Positions 33,943-47,760 of a stretch of DNA of 64,000 nt are shown one piece after another (position 1 is the stretch's first letter; each line of letters starts with the position of its first letter). Below the pieces are notes generated by a model. That model ran no database searches. It was not told the origin of the DNA and saw only the letters and a list, made by a program, of their open reading frames with translations. Position numbers and translations under genes: made by a program. This DNA is from Myxocyprinus asiaticus (lineage: Eukaryota; Chordata; Actinopteri; Cypriniformes; Catostomidae), in NCBI RefSeq assembly GCF_019703515.2, contig NC_059382.1, positions 10,178,001-10,242,000 of the forward strand, read 5' to 3'.

Positions 33943-34526
33943 AGATTATTGACGTGAGTGCATGTGATCAAGATGACACAAGCGCGATGCACCCACGTCA
34001 ATAACAGACAGATAAGGAGTATGAATGACTGGGCCCTGACACAGACCGGAACCGAACTAGACAGGAAGTCAGGACCCAGAAACCATATTCCAGACAAGAA
34101 ACACAACAGACTGAAGAGTGCACGGCTGGGAATAAAACAGAGAGTGCATGCTCACACAAAGACAGACATGGGTGGATAATGCCACGGTCCTGTCAGACCA
34201 AAAGCCAGACTGACAGAGAGACAGGACCATGACTGTTTCTGGTTTATAGATTGACATGCTTTTTTATCATAAAGATCCAATGTTTTATCATAAGGGTCCA
34301 ATTTTGTAACATTGCAGAGCAATTTATTCAAGCACAAGAAATTATTAAATGTGTCTATACATTTACATTACATTTGGCCCACGCTGCATCAGTTGTAATG
34401 GCTTTTTTCATCACCAATATTTATTCTTTGGCTTTTGTCTTTGCCTTTGTTTGTCCCTCTGTTTGAGAATGAATTTTTGCGCGTTTGTGCATCTGTGATT
34501 ACAGCACCACATTGAGTTACTCCATC

Positions 34527-37263
34527 TGTTTGGTTTAATCTCTCTGAACACACAAGTCAATAAAAGGTGTAGTCTTACACATTCCTCTCATGCTGAGATT
34601 CTTTATGAAAAGCAGTCAAGCTTTAATAATGCTTAGGCTAATGCAGGCCCAGAAATGCAGAAGGCAAAGTTTTCATGTGAGGGACCTAATGACTGGGCAC
34701 GAACAATGAGAGATGTGCATTTAATTCAAATTGATGTGCTGTCAGCAGCATGATCAACGTAAGATTTTAAGTAACACATTCAAAGAGATTCACTTGTGAA
34801 GCTTGGCACAAAGAAACGTCTGGTTTCATGAACTCGGTTTATTGAGCAGGTATTACTGACTGGTGACATCAAGGGCTTTGGGGACATATTGTGCAAACTT
34901 CATTTGTCTCCTTGATCTCACCTTTTTATCTTATTTATTTATTTCATTTTAGGTACTTTCAGTGTTACAAGGGCCATATTCTACAGTTTTTACTCCACAG
35001 ATGGTTAGGTTTAGAGTTTGGTTTGGGGGTACAGTTTAGAAAATATGCATTCATCTTCTTTGTATTACTTCCTGCCAACTGAAAGCAACCCGCTTCTCAA
35101 CTCACTTTTAGCTCCCCTCCAAGGACATTTCACCTGTAAAATGGAGCTTACATGTGGCCATACACCCAACAACACTTTGGCCACTGGGGGCAGTGTTTTG
35201 AATTTCAGTAAGCACAGAACGATTTTAGCTAAAGACCCTCAACCTCATAGTTGCCAATTCCGCTTATTATAAGCGACTTTGGGCTTGTTTTTTTAGTAAG
35301 TCGCTTGTCAGTATGGGCAGTAACGGATTCCGCAATTTTGTGCTTATTTTCAATATTCAGTCTGTGTTTTTTGGGCTTGCTAAAGTATGACCCACCACTA
35401 ATAGCAGCTGTCAAATATCCCTACCTACTGTTCAAGAACTCTACACCAAAAGAGTCAATCATACAGCTAGTGGAAAAAATTCCAAACCTGGTCCAAATCT
35501 ACCTGGTCCAAATCTACACATTATGCATTAGCCTAGATTGCCAAAAATTGTTTGATATTGTTGTTTCATGATTTTTGTTTTCTTCATAATTTACCACCTT
35601 CCCTGAAAAATACAGTAGTCACTGGAGTAAAAAGTGTGACAACTAGCCCCGGTGTCCCCTATAAAATCTAAAAAACAAATCCCCCGGTCCCTGCTGGAAA
35701 ACTAAGTGTTGCTTATTTTGGAATTGTTTTTCTTGCCCAAATTGCTCAACCTGCTGTTTATGATTTTGTTGTGAGATCAATCTGTATAATAATGGATAAC
35801 AATTAAGTCTATAACTTTTTTTTTTTAATTTACCTAAAAAATGTATAGATATACTGTACATTTTTATAAAATACCTTTTTTAAAGTATTTTGAGTAATTA
35901 ATATGAAAATCAATGTTCCTTTTAGCAATTTAATGTATATCTTGCTGTCATTGAATTGTGTTATTTATTTATCAGCAATATGTCAGCAGTTGGCCACACT
36001 GGTTTTTACATGTTGCTGTTTGGCCATTGAGAAAAAAAAAAAAAAAAACACATTGGATCAGCCACTATAGTTCATGTATAAACATTGTCAGTCATATTTT
36101 AAAATGCTAATGGCTGTGATGTCATAGATCACCTTTTTCAGCCTTTTCCTTAGATGTTCACAGAAGTTTGATTTTAATCATTGTTTTGCACAGCAAGGAA
36201 CAAGGAACACGACATCACGGCCCCTAACTTTTCCATCATAGAAATAATATGCTTCAGTTGAAATTTGCTGCAGTTTCCCAAGTGTTTTCTTATGGCAGGA
36301 TTACATCCACCAGTCGAAAACTCCATTGAGAGTCTTCATACAGAGCTGCTTTGACAGTTATCTCAATGACAGATTACACTGAACTCAGAGGACCTGATGT
36401 GTGACACAGAGTATTAAGCAGAATGAATGGAGCGCAGTGGTGACATTTTGATAGTTCAAAGGTAGAGGAGAGAGGAATGCTCCAGGTCTGAGTCCTTTCT
36501 CCAGAGAGCCTGTGTCAAACTCTTTCTCAACATTCAGAAAACTTGCAAAATATGCCAATCTCATCCTTTTTTTTTTTGGATTTGTTTTCTTGTAATCAGG
36601 CATTCTATGACAAATACTGAAGAAAAATATTAAAGGTGAATTGTGTAATTGTTTTGATGTTAAACAATCTATAAGCAAGCCATTTGTAGGTTGGGTCATT
36701 TCAGATGATGTTCAAAATGTGTCATTTCTACACCGCTAGTAGCACCAAGTGGAACTGGAAAAATATAGATTGTCTCCAAACAGGTTTGACACTCCTACTG
36801 TCCCTTCAGCCCCCATTTTTCCCTGTACAGACAAACAGGTAGTCCCATCCCATTTACATTGGTTGAAACAGAAGTTGACATGCTGGACTGCTCAGACAAA
36901 CAGGGCACCACACTCTATAGTAAATCAACCTATGAATGGCTTACTTAATCTGGGATAGGAGAAGGTACTGCATTTTAGTGTTGAACAAATAGCATGAAAC
37001 ACCACTAACACCCCATGGATTGATTTCAGCCTCATCCTTGATTAATAGGCAATATGGGCTTTTCACACTGAACACTTTTTGGGTCTGCTGTTTTTCAAAT
37101 GTTTTTCAATGTAAACATGCAATGTCTTGCTGTTTTTTTTTTTTTTTTTTTTAACTATCTCGCAGAGAGGCACAGTGTTTTTAGATGCCCTGTCAAACTA
37201 AAAAGAACTTAAAAATGTCTCAACATGTCTGTGTACTGTTCTTTTTGTTGCGATGCATTTAGC
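34527..37263. other. Intronic sequence with a dispersed repeat
   Basis: No supported gene. A dispersed repeat at about 36632-36920 starts AAAGGTGAATTGTGTAATTG and continues CTACACCGCTAGTAGCACCA, the third short repeat family in this window. A stretch at 35255-35400 (CGCTTATTATAAGCGACTTT and on) contains a perfect small hairpin and looks like transposon debris. Confidence 0.5.
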
Positions 37264-37688
37264 TTTTTTTTTAAATTATTATTATTTTTTTATCCCCCTT
37301 TTCTCCCAATTTGGAATGCCCAATTCCCACTACTTAGTAGGTCCTCGTGGTGGCGTGGTACTCCTAACGGAGGACGAGTCTCAGTTGCCTCCGCTTCTGA
37401 GACCGTCAATCCGCGCATCTTATCACATGGCTCGTTGTACATGACACCACGGAGACTCCACATGTGGAGGCTCATGCTACCCTCCGCAATCCATGCACAA
37501 CTTACCACGCGCCCCATTGAGAGCGAGAACCACTCATCGTGACCACGAAGAGGTTACCCCATGTGAGTCTACCCTCCCTAGCAACCAGGCCAATTTGGTT
37601 GCTTAGGAGACTTGGCTGGAGTCACTCAGTGAACTCGTGATCCAGGGGTGGTAGTCAGCATCAGTACTCGCTGATCTACCCAGGCCCC
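37264..37688 (-). mobile_element. Long tRNA-derived SINE, copy 2
   Basis: Matches copy 1 (10818-11258) in order and orientation, from CTTTTCTCCCAATTTGGAAT on the left to GATCTACCCAGGCCCCC on the right. It lacks part of the B-box region kept in copy 1 (GAACTCGTGATCC). The flanks TTTAGCTTTTTTT and CCTAGCATTTTTA may be a worn target duplication. Confidence 0.8.
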
Positions 37689-39025
37689 CGCACCTAGCAT
37701 TTTTAACTAAATTACGTGTTTGGTCTGAAAGGCCCATTACTATGTTCAAAATACCCTAACATACCAGAAGCACCACATTCCATCCATCACAGATGAGTAG
37801 TGCAAAATAAATTCCTTGTAAACATCAATTTCATTTCTGAAAAAGTGAATCAGTATGTCAGCCTTTCTTATGGCATACTAGCTAGGTATGCCTGTTCCTG
37901 GAGAGTTACTATTCACTGGATTTGATCAAACAGCGGGCTTCAGGCACGCAAATTTTCAACCAGACTGCACTGTCTGTGCTTTTGCTTTTATCACCTCAAA
38001 CCAGGCAAAGACACAACCTCTTTGTATCCAGCCTGACAAATGATAAAAAGATAGAGCAGCCGCTTTTCCCTGGAGAGATCTCCATTGCCTGCTTCAACCA
38101 CTCACCATTACTCTTTGTAAATAGGACATCAGCTCTGTTTATTTCCACACTGTTCATAGCCAGTGAAAGCTTGCGGTGAAAAAAAGGCTAAAGCCTGATT
38201 TGTGCTACCCATAACCATGGCAACCAAGCATCTCTGAACTAGCTAGTCAGGGAGCCGAAAGTTGATGATAGGAAGGGAACGGGTACATATGGAACTGACT
38301 GACTGCCATGTTGTGTTTACTAATCATACACTTGCCGCTCCAGGCACGTCAGCAGTGCCAGGCATGTGGATTGTTTAAAAATCATCTTTTTTGAAGGCTG
38401 TATGGCTAAAGCCATAAAAGAGCCCAGGAAATGGCACTATGTGCGCAGTTTTCCGCCATGTGTTGGAGGGTTTTCCTTTTTTGTTTAAATTGCCAAAAGT
38501 CTTTAGTTTCATCACAGCCATGAACCATGATTTGCTACTTGCTGGTCGGTTGCAGTTGGGCGGTACATTTTCATTCTAGAGAGCATCGGATTGGACAACA
38601 ATCTCTGTAGAGCAGCATGATTCATCAATATTTTTGGTCCATTTTCCTGGAAGAGAAGGAGTGTAAATTTTAAATGCGTATTCTAAAAGTGAATTTAGGA
38701 GTACAATAGCATGTAGATGGCCTAAAAGCTAACACACATGGACTACAAGTCACGAACACATTTCATGAACCCATCTCTGATATATTATGCATGCAAATGA
38801 ACATTGGTTTCCAATCGGAGATGCTTAATGTTGCCTAATGGGCAATCTTTATTAGAAATTGGTCAGTTTTAATGCCACTTTATTGGTGTGTAAATGCTGA
38901 CGGGTGACTGTGAAACCGCAGATCATCTGATTAATCGGCAGATAAATTGAGGGCATGACACCCATTTTCACTTTCAAGCTCAGGTTAAACACATTCATGA
39001 TGTTTTAGTGTTCCTGGGACAATTA
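37689..39025. other. Intronic sequence, no gene seen
   Basis: AT-rich. The 85-codon frame at 37922-38179 has no recognisable domain. No clear repeat identified. Confidence 0.55.
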
Positions 39026-39336
39026 CATTGACAGTTCATCCAAAAGTGCAAGTTCTGTCATCATTTACTCACCGTCATGCCATTCAAAACCCATATGATT
39101 TTTCTTTCTTTGATGGAACACAAAGGAGATGTTTTGCAGAATGTCCTGGCCACCCTTTTTCATACAGCAAAAGTGGATGGTGAGTTTAACCGTCAACAAA
39201 AATGTTAGTCGTTATTCACTGTAGATGTTGGTTCTCCTTTTGTTTAACAGAAGAAAAAAATCAAATGGGTTTGGAATAACATGAGGGTGGGTAAATGATG
39301 ACAGAATGTTCATTTTCAGTGAACCATCCCATTAAG
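39026..39336. repeat. TTAA-type inverted-repeat element, short form
   Basis: The left arm contains AGTTCATCCAAAAGTGCAAG and TCTGTCATCATTTACTCACC. The right arm contains GGTGGGTAAATGATGACAGA and ends near CCATCCCATTAA. Confidence 0.75.
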
Positions 39337-42300
39337 CACATTTTAACAGATTTCAGTGTAGAAAATAAATCTAAAGAACATTTTGTCTTTGATTTCAATT
39401 TTGACTGCCAAGGGTATAGATTTGGCTTGAACATTGGGGGGATTGCAGCATGAAGCATTTACATGTTTCCATTGACCATGGTATAAATAATGGGGGGGAT
39501 TGTACTTGCTTGCTTTGGTTATTGGGGGGTTACCTCTATTATACTCCTATTAATTAGTGTATAATAGCTCATAATTATCCACGGATGGCACACATTTAGC
39601 TGCATGCCTAGGAGCGACATACTAAAATCATTAATAATTTAATTACTATTACTGTTGGTTGATTTCTTCTCTTTCAGCAGAAACAGTATGGGTTTAAAGC
39701 AAAAAACATTTGAGTGCCACAATCTTTCTGTATTTTGTTAATTAATAGTCATAGAGCTCACAATTCACAGATGTTTCACAAGTATGCAGTAAAAAATCTA
39801 ATGTTTGCATCCCAAACTGCTGATGCAAAGTTGAATAGAAAGGACTATATAAACATTCTCTAGAACCCATTACTACTGTATCTTATACCTTAAATGCCCA
39901 CATCTTTGCATTACAAGCTTAATTCATCCATTTGGAGAGATGTTTGCCATTGCTAAAGACTATACAACTGTACAACCATTGAGTTTAGAAGGCAAAGAGA
40001 GAACAAAATGTGCAGACAATGTCTAGACTTTATGCTTGTAACTAATATTTTTTCGAGCCAATGTACTATGCCTGCCATCTAATCTGCATGTCTTTTGCAT
40101 GCCAATTAAATGTTTCCACTGTGCCAAAAAGCTACTTTGAAATGTCTGGATATGTGTTGTCTCAGCAACTGCTTTTGTATACTGACAAATAGCTATGGGC
40201 CATTTCATATTACTGGTCCATTTATGACATTTTTATTTGGTGCTCCTAGCATGTGTTCCTGGGGAACTGCGTTTGATTGCTATATTGTAAATGTTCTAAG
40301 GTCTTAAATTTTGAATGGCTGAAATTCAAAGTACTAGCAGTTGCTGCAGTTTTAGTCATTCATCATTTGTTTAAAAGAACAATTTATAATGAAAGAGTGT
40401 TTTGCTCGTTTAAAAGTTTAAATGGCACCATGTTTTATGCCTTTGTTCCTTGCTTTCTCTTTGTTATCAGGAATGAATAGTGCATTTAAGCTACATTTCC
40501 TGAGCAAGAATTTGAGGGTAATTTGAATTGGAAGGTTTTTTTTTTTTATTCAGAATTTCTTATTTAAGCACAATCAAATGCAATCTGAATAAACGTTTGG
40601 CTCTTAGGCTTACTCATCTGTCTTTTATGCTTACCTCTCACTGTGACATCCATAGCTGCAGTTTATGCCAGTTATTAATTTGGCATTTACCAAATCTGTA
40701 CTAAAATGTTCCAATATCTCAAGTCCTCTTTCCAATACTAATGTGGCCTTTGTATAAGCTTCCTAAAAAGTCATCAAACTCAAATGTTGACTCATAAATG
40801 GCCAGATTATGAAGTTTAATTACCTTGTTCACTCCCACTTCACTTTTGCCTTGAGTGCCAAATCAATGTTTTTTTTATAATGAGCGGTTCTGCTGATATG
40901 TACAGTACTTCATTTGCTACTTCAGCATTCCCATCTGTTATTCGAAGAGAAAAAGGAACCAGCATGCCAAAACCACTCGACCAGTTAGAACTTCTTTATT
41001 CAGTGAACAGTATCCATCCATCCATCCATCCATCCAGTATTATTATATAAATTAATTTTAAGAGGATCTTAAAAATAATTACTTAAAAATTATGAAATTT
41101 TAGATGCTTTTAAAACATCCATATTGCATGTTTTAGTTTCTATCTAAATGTACATAAATGTATGTTTAAATGTTACAAATATTAACGTACAAATAGCTAC
41201 GTATAACAATGTCATCTTAGGTAAGTGTATTGAGCCGTTGCGGCTCTCAACTGGTAATCTAGCCACTGAAATTTAAATTAACAGATTAAAGAGATTTTAG
41301 CTCTGTGAGTGATCCCTGTTTGGCCTGAGAGGCAGCACTTTCTTTTACCATAAGTGCCTAATGTCTGTTTTTCTGCCTTGATTTACCTCTTGTTGCACAA
41401 TGGATGCAAATTACTCCCGGGATGTGTGCACGCAATTAAACCCCTCACTTCAGAGTGTGCCGAGCACTGTCCCTGAATGCTTTGATTAAAGGAAAGGCTG
41501 TGCGGAATGGGCAAGTCTCGTCTGGTTTCCGGTCTTGTGTGTACTGGCATATACACCTCATAAAAAAAGCAATGTTGAATGATATGTATCACTATTTTGT
41601 GATATTAGAAAACAAGATATGTACTGTTCATTCATGTTAGTTATTTTATTTCCCAGTAAGCACTGCAATTAGTCTCTTAAACAATTTTTTTGTGGCCAAT
41701 TTTTTTGTTTGTAATTAGACACAAACAAAAACAACTTCTTGGCCCTTATACATAATAACAATGTTTCACTTAAACTACAGTGGAAATGCTGCATACTTGA
41801 TAGATGTTCATGCATACTGTTAGAAATTTCCATCTATTATAAAGAAATATCAGCCTTTTGTAACAAGCGGATCTTTTTCTTTGTCATTAAAAGTGATTTT
41901 TTTTTTTTTTTCTATAATTCTCTGACTACAACTCCATGTAATTTAGGAATAAAACCCTTTTACAAGTCTTATTGATTACAGCTGTTACACTTCACAGGGT
42001 TTTCTTCAAAACAGAAATACATCTATTCAAGTCCCATTAGAGCAACAAGACTTCATTTTAGTTGAACAACTGTGGGACATTATTAATTGCGATTTGGATA
42101 ACAAATAATGTTTTATCAAAACTGACTGGGCTAAATTGATTTATCTGTCAGATTTAAAATAAATGTAACAGGGGTAGGCTACAGAAAACTTGGCAGCCTA
42201 TGTTTTCTACAGAAGACTTAGAATAGTACAAGTGCCGTATTGACTTCTTTTATGGTACTTTTATGTCCTTTTCATAGCTTGACAGCCCCTGGTTACTAAA

Positions 42301-44996
42301 TGCTTTCATTGTATTGAAAAGTCATTTTTATTTTGGGTGAACTATTCCTTTACAGGGTACCAACATTTATCAAGCTTTACCTCAGGGGCTTAGGGTTTGC
42401 TTGGGGTCCATTTGTGTTTTCATCTGAGACTTTATACTTATTATAGGCCTACACAATTATTATGAGTTTTTTGTGTGTGTGTTTGTGAAGTGTTTCCTTT
42501 TATCAAATGGGTGCGTGACTACAAAACTTTTCTTTTTAAGCTAAAGTTTATTGTTTTTACATGCTGTGCATTGTTATGCTCAATAATCGTAGCTGCTGTC
42601 TTTTTTGACGGTCATTCACTGTACACATTAGGATGTTTATAAAAGGCTGAGAAAACCATCAGACATAAGTTTTCATTGACAAAGCGGTTGTCATTGTATT
42701 CTGTGAAGAGGCTCGGTTTATCTCCTCCTCCACTGCCTGTTGCCGTTTTGCTCCATTTGAGAGCACAGCTCTACATCCATGCAAATCACTCCTCAAATGA
42801 AGACTGAAAATAAAGTATGGTTGTCATGACACCCATCAGCTGTTTCGGTGAAAGATGAGTACAGTAGACAGGAGAAACAGACAGTCGAATCAGAGCGGCA
42901 GAAAAATTCATTTAAGAAGCAACCTCATTTAAGTGATCTGAGCTATGACAAGAGTTGATTCACATTCCATCTGCCAACAATAATTCCCAACAAGTTAGGT
43001 GGAGTTGCAGAGTCGTGATAATGTAAGCTACGCGACGGGTCTATTTTCCACATTTGTGCATCGCTGCTCTCTGAAGAAGGAGCCTAGAATCTTACAGTGT
43101 GCCCAAGACGAGTAATTGAAGTCTTCAATTTCATGCTTGCATAGTCCATGGAACACAACTATTGATTGCTGCTTTAACTATCATAATGATGATTGTTATT
43201 GTTTACTTTTTTACCCCACCGCCCTTTAGGGACGAATTTTGTTGTTGAAACATCCACAGACAAAGTTTGATGTTGACTTGACGAAGCTTGTCAGAATGTG
43301 AAAATTAGTTTTCAAATTTAGCTTTAAGTTTGAAGGTTATTTAGGCCCATTTAGATTAAATAATGTACTTTAAGATAAATACAATGTTAAGAGCTGCATA
43401 TGACACTTTTTGGTTTTCTTAAGTTTGTGTAAATGCACTTGAGGTTCAAAGTATTTGTCTTTTTTCAGATACATTTTTACACGTCTGGTACAAATATGTG
43501 GACATTGTTTCATGAATAGCCTACAGAGTATAATTTTTTCACCATCTGCCTGGAAAAAAGTGCCCCATATAAGCCATTTATTAACTTTGTCACATATTAT
43601 AGCAATAATTTTGATATTTGACATTAATTACACAACAAAGCCACAGCATTAGCCAAAATAATGCATGGATTGATCACACACACACACTCACACACGCATG
43701 CATGCATTAAGGTGAATTATGTAAATTACATATCTGACTGCATGGAATTGCATGTAGTTTGTTCTAATTGGGGTACGTTGTTACACTGCGTTAGAACATG
43801 CCCCGTCAGCGCAACTGGGATTTAAACCTGGCTAGTCACTTCTTTTGGCTAGCTAAGAATTAAAAGACTATGCAAGATGCTAGCTTACAGATTGGAGATT
43901 AAAATGATTCCAAGTTTGCCTTGTTTAAAATGAAATTTTGTGTGAATTTGTACAATTGCTACTTAAAAATTACATTTTGGCGATATCTTCCAAAGTTTTT
44001 TTTAATTTTGCCACAATTTTTTCTCTATACAGTGTTGATATGGCAACACATAAACATGAAGATTCGTCTTACCAGTGTGTGTGGAAACGTTTAAACCACG
44101 TGTGTTACAACTAGCCCCACGTTAGTTTGTGCCCCGCTCTCCCCTACTGTGCCAAATTTGGTAGCTTAAAAGCTGAATTTTCAGTGGAAGTCTATGGGAT
44201 TTGGGGAAAGTGGAAGTCCAGTAATTTAGAAAACACATAGCACACCAAGTCAGACCAGGCTGAAGGTTTGTGCCGGGTTTAGTAGATGTAGCTTGAACGC
44301 TATAGTACTTACAGTCAGAAATTTTCATTGGAGGTCCATGGGATTTGGGAAATGTTCATTATTTTCTATGAAAAAAAGAAAGAACGTTTGATCGGTTAGA
44401 AAAGATATAGCACACCATGCAAAGTCAGAGCAGACTGAAGGACTGTGCCTCAGGTTAGGGATTTTTAAAAATGCCTAAACCAAGTATTTTATTTGTTGTT
44501 CTTTGTTATTATTTTATATATTTGTTATGTCTCTTTAGCCTGAGAGAATCTGTACGTGCAGAACTCCGTAGAATTGCAGCATCTGTCGTTCATTAAAGTT
44601 CTATGCAATCCCACCCCATGCATGTTTGTTTATTAAATATTTTGGCTAATTTCATGATGCTTTCAGCTACCGATAATAATGCAGTTCTCTCTGCTCCATT
44701 TAATACATTTTACTGTTTAAATACACTAAATTTCACTCAAAACCAGTGTAGAAAATGCTAAAATGATCAGCCCCATCTGGGCCTGCATATACTGTATCTC
44801 TTTAATTCACAACTTTATTCATTATGCTTGCTTATTTGACTTTAATGCATCTATCTTGTGAAGTATAAAAAATTATCTTGTTGTACCTGTACACTGACTT
44901 GACTTGATAATGAATCTTACTAATCTTGTCCCTTGCTTCTCTCTCTTCTCTCATTTCAACACTCCTGTATGTCCTCCACCATCCCTACTGCTCCAG
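39337..44996. other. nbea: Distal part of the large nbea intron
   Basis: No supported gene in 5.7 kb. It holds a (CATC)n tract at 41012-41036, a half of a TTAA-type element at about 42235-42352 (ending GGGTGAACTATTCCTTTAC) and a tandem pair at 44170-44455. The last bases, CTACTGCTCCAG, form the splice acceptor of the exon at 44997. Confidence 0.65.
44170..44455. repeat. Tandem duplication, about 150-170-bp unit, two copies
   Basis: Both units carry TCTATGGGATTTGGGGAAA or TCCATGGGATTTGGGAAA, then a TAGAAAA-like step, then ATAGCACACCA, a GTCAGA-like step and CTGAAGG, ending in TGTGCC. The units are diverged, so the duplication is old. Confidence 0.65.
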
Positions 44997-45228
44997 CTTG
45001 TTGGCGGTGAATTTGACCTGGAGATAAACTTTATCATCCAGGATGCAGAGGGCATCATCTGTATGCTAGAGCTGTTGGAGGTCTGTGAGGTCACATGCCA
45101 GGCGATAATCTGGAGCATGTTCACGGCTATACTGCGCAAGAGCGTCCGCAACCTGCAGACCAGCACTGAGGTCGGCCTCATTCAAAGGCTATTGCTCAAG
45201 ATGAGCTCAGTGGATGACATGATTTCAG
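44997..45228 (+). CDS. nbea: Neurobeachin coding exon 1 of 7 in window (likely exon 2)
   Basis: Encodes LVGGEFDLEINFIIQD through SSVDDMIS, 77 codons plus one base. The acceptor is CTGCTCCAG before 44997 and the donor is GTATGA from 45229. The sequence matches the NBEA family strongly, for example FTAILRKSVRNLQTSTEVGL; LRBA differs in this segment. NBEA is a very large BEACH-domain, A-kinase-anchoring protein of the Golgi and neuronal membrane traffic; this exon belongs to its helical, armadillo-like N-terminal part. It starts in phase 0, and the exon before it, carrying the initiator, is outside the window. A few residues are unusual for the family, such as CQAIIWSM where an acidic residue is usual. 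Confidence 0.95.
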
Positions 45229-47760
45229 GTATGAGTGGTCTCCATCTAACCTCAATCTGGAAAGATGGAATGACCTCTTGTAAAAGCAATTTCTTTCTGT
45301 TTTTCCAAAGCTTTATAAAGTGTATATATGACAGATGAAAATGAAACAAATGTCATTCTCCACTTCCAACTCCATTTGAAAAAATAGTTTTGATATACAT
45401 GGTTGACATGTAAAGTGACTTGCTATTCCTGCAAAAAACAACAGCTTAAACCAGTTTAGAGTTGGTTTGCTAGTCTTAACTGGTTTTGCAGTCTGACCAT
45501 GCGGGTGCCAGTCTAAAGGGCTAACGAGTGTCCAAAACCCTCTAAAACCATCAAAATAAACTAGCCTTACCAGCTTGGCCACCTTTTTTTAATCAGCTCA
45601 TGGACATGCTATGCATCAACTACCCAAAGAATGAATCTCAAAAATCGAAATTGAAAACGAATAAATAAATAAATGCCATTCGCCACCTCAAAATGCACTT
45701 TTGACGAGCCTTTACAAACATCATCACATAGGCACGTTACTAAAATCAAGCTTGCATGGCATATTAAATAGAGCATTTTGCTGATTTTTGCATAAGGTCA
45801 AATAAGTTCAAAGATAACTGTAGTAAATCTACTCCGAACAGTAGGAGTGAGAATTATTGGCAACATCTTGTAGATTTCCATTTTTTCCCCTGAAGTGCAG
45901 AGCGCTGCAAGTGTAGGGAATATGAATTAAACTGCTATTTTCTCAGCGGTGGGATTAATAACGCTCAGGAGGAAAAGAAACTGAGGCACAGATTCCATTA
46001 GTTGCACCATTTCATAATGAGATTGAATGGCAGTTTAGAACAATATTTAATTTTAGATGCCATTTAAGAGTGAAGAAGAATTGTGGCTCTGTTTTCTGAT
46101 TCATGTCATCTGTAATTCATGTTTGCTGTCTTTCTGTCTGTGAACATTAAATGGAATTTTTCACAATCAATATACTTTCTTCTCTAAGAGGCTAAGGAAG
46201 AGAGTTGACTTAAGGAAGGTTTCAGCAGCAGTCTTGTTGAAACACAAACAAAATATAAAATGGGTTTAATTAGCAAGAACTTGTTTTAAATTCTCTTGGT
46301 GGCTTTAGATGCAACTTACAATACAGTTTGTGTTTAAATGCCAAACTGCCAAAGCTGATTTAATCACATGCTTGTATTGCATAGGTTGGTATAATAATTG
46401 TTATTATTATTAAAGGAATGTTCCAGTTTACAAATTAAAACAAATTGAGCTGAATTAATTTGGCATGTTGTCTATTAATGTACCATAGAAAATGATCTCG
46501 ACTCATCCCTCAGTTTCTAAAAACAAACAAAACACATGTTGACTGAAATCAACTTACAGTGGAAGTGTATGGCGCAAGCATAAAACTGCTGTTTCCTATA
46601 CTTCCATTGTTAGTGCATAACTGTCACTGCGTTTTCTTTTTTTTTTATGATCTGTAACACAATTTAAAATAGTTTTATATGGTATTGAGCTTAAAGTCAA
46701 CATGAAATCAAATATTACCCTACTAATTTTTATTACACAATCTTGGTCTGATTGTTATTCCAAATATAAAAATAGTTGATAACTTTCATCAAAATAACCA
46801 CCAATATTTGACACAATATTTGTAATAAATACAGCATAACAACAGCTCCACCTTTGAAATGACTTTCTTTTTATGCTGACATCACAAAGTCCTCTTATTT
46901 TTCAGCCCCTCCATCCGAACACTTGCCATGTAGAGACCACTTTTGTGATCCAATCAATTCCCAATGGATAAAATCAAATTCCTACATTTTTTTCTCATTA
47001 AATATATTACATTTTCCCAGGTCACGTCCACACTAATAATTGTTTTTTTTTTTTTTGAAAATGCATTGATTTCACTAAGTTTGCGCCTCTTGTCCAGACT
47101 GGAACTGTGTTTTTCCCCATTTAAAATGGAGCATTTTAAAAATGCTCTTCATTACTACATACTTTGGAAAATGATGAGGTTAGGAAACTGAAAATGTAGC
47201 TTGGATTTGTGTGGATGTGGCCTCCGACATACCTCACATTACAGAAGTAAAATGGGTTGCAAACACTGTTTTACAGTATACTGACTTCAAGCTGTATTTA
47301 ACCTGGAACATTCCTGTTTAGAGTAAGATCTTTGGGTAGCAAATTTTACATCTAAATTCCACAAACCACTTTCTGTATAAAGAGATTTTTGAAACCCACA
47401 TTGGTTTCAAAATAAGTTCAGGCATTTGGAAATCTTATTCGCTTACAGACATTTAGACTCCATAATTCATTCTAATTGAAGTTACCCAAGGCTTTGCTGA
47501 ATGATACCACTATAATGAGGAAAAAAGTGTACTCTGTGGGGCTGTTTGCCACAGTTTGATCCACTTACACGTCTCACTGTGAAATTGCTATTTTGCACCA
47601 TGTTATGAGACAATGTTTGCTTTATTTTGCTTCCCTGCACTTGAGGGAATCTTGCTGTTTACATGCACAGCATGCCCACTTCAGAAATCCAAAGCTAATA
47701 TCTGTCTGTTTGTTTGTCTGTCTTTCTGTCTGTCTGTCTGTCTGTTTCCCTGATGAACAG
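45229..47760. other. nbea: nbea intron with repeat debris
   Basis: A dispersed palindromic fish repeat lies at about 45435-45595 (AACAGCTTAAACCAGTTTAG to CCTTACCAGCTTGGCCACC; relative at 53345-53625). A partial second-family TTAA element starts at 46410. A MITE-like unit lies at 47022-47221 between GTCACGTCCACAC and GTGTGGATGTGGC. The intron ends in a tetranucleotide tract next to the acceptor. Confidence 0.65.
47701..47747. repeat. nbea: (TCTG)n tract serving as polypyrimidine tract
   Basis: About eleven tetranucleotide units, slightly interrupted by TTTG and TTTC variants. The tract ends 13 bases before the exon at 47761 and supplies most of the pyrimidines of that splice acceptor. Confidence 0.8.

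Larger units (their letters stand above)
31945..34526 (-). mobile_element. Element with about 300-bp inverted ends and internal VNTR ORF
   Basis: The left arm, about 31945-32281, starts AGATGGTGTAACTCAATGTG. The right arm, about 34226-34526, is its reverse complement and ends at CCATCT. Phrases that pair include GATGCACAAATGCGCAC with GCGCGTTTGTGCATC, and TTGGATCTTTATGATAAAA with its complement at 34262-34281. The interior is GC-rich and carries a - strand proline-rich repeat frame (32825-33942). The long arms and single internal gene suggest a fold-back-like DNA transposon; I cannot name the superfamily and see no clear target duplication. Confidence 0.65.
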
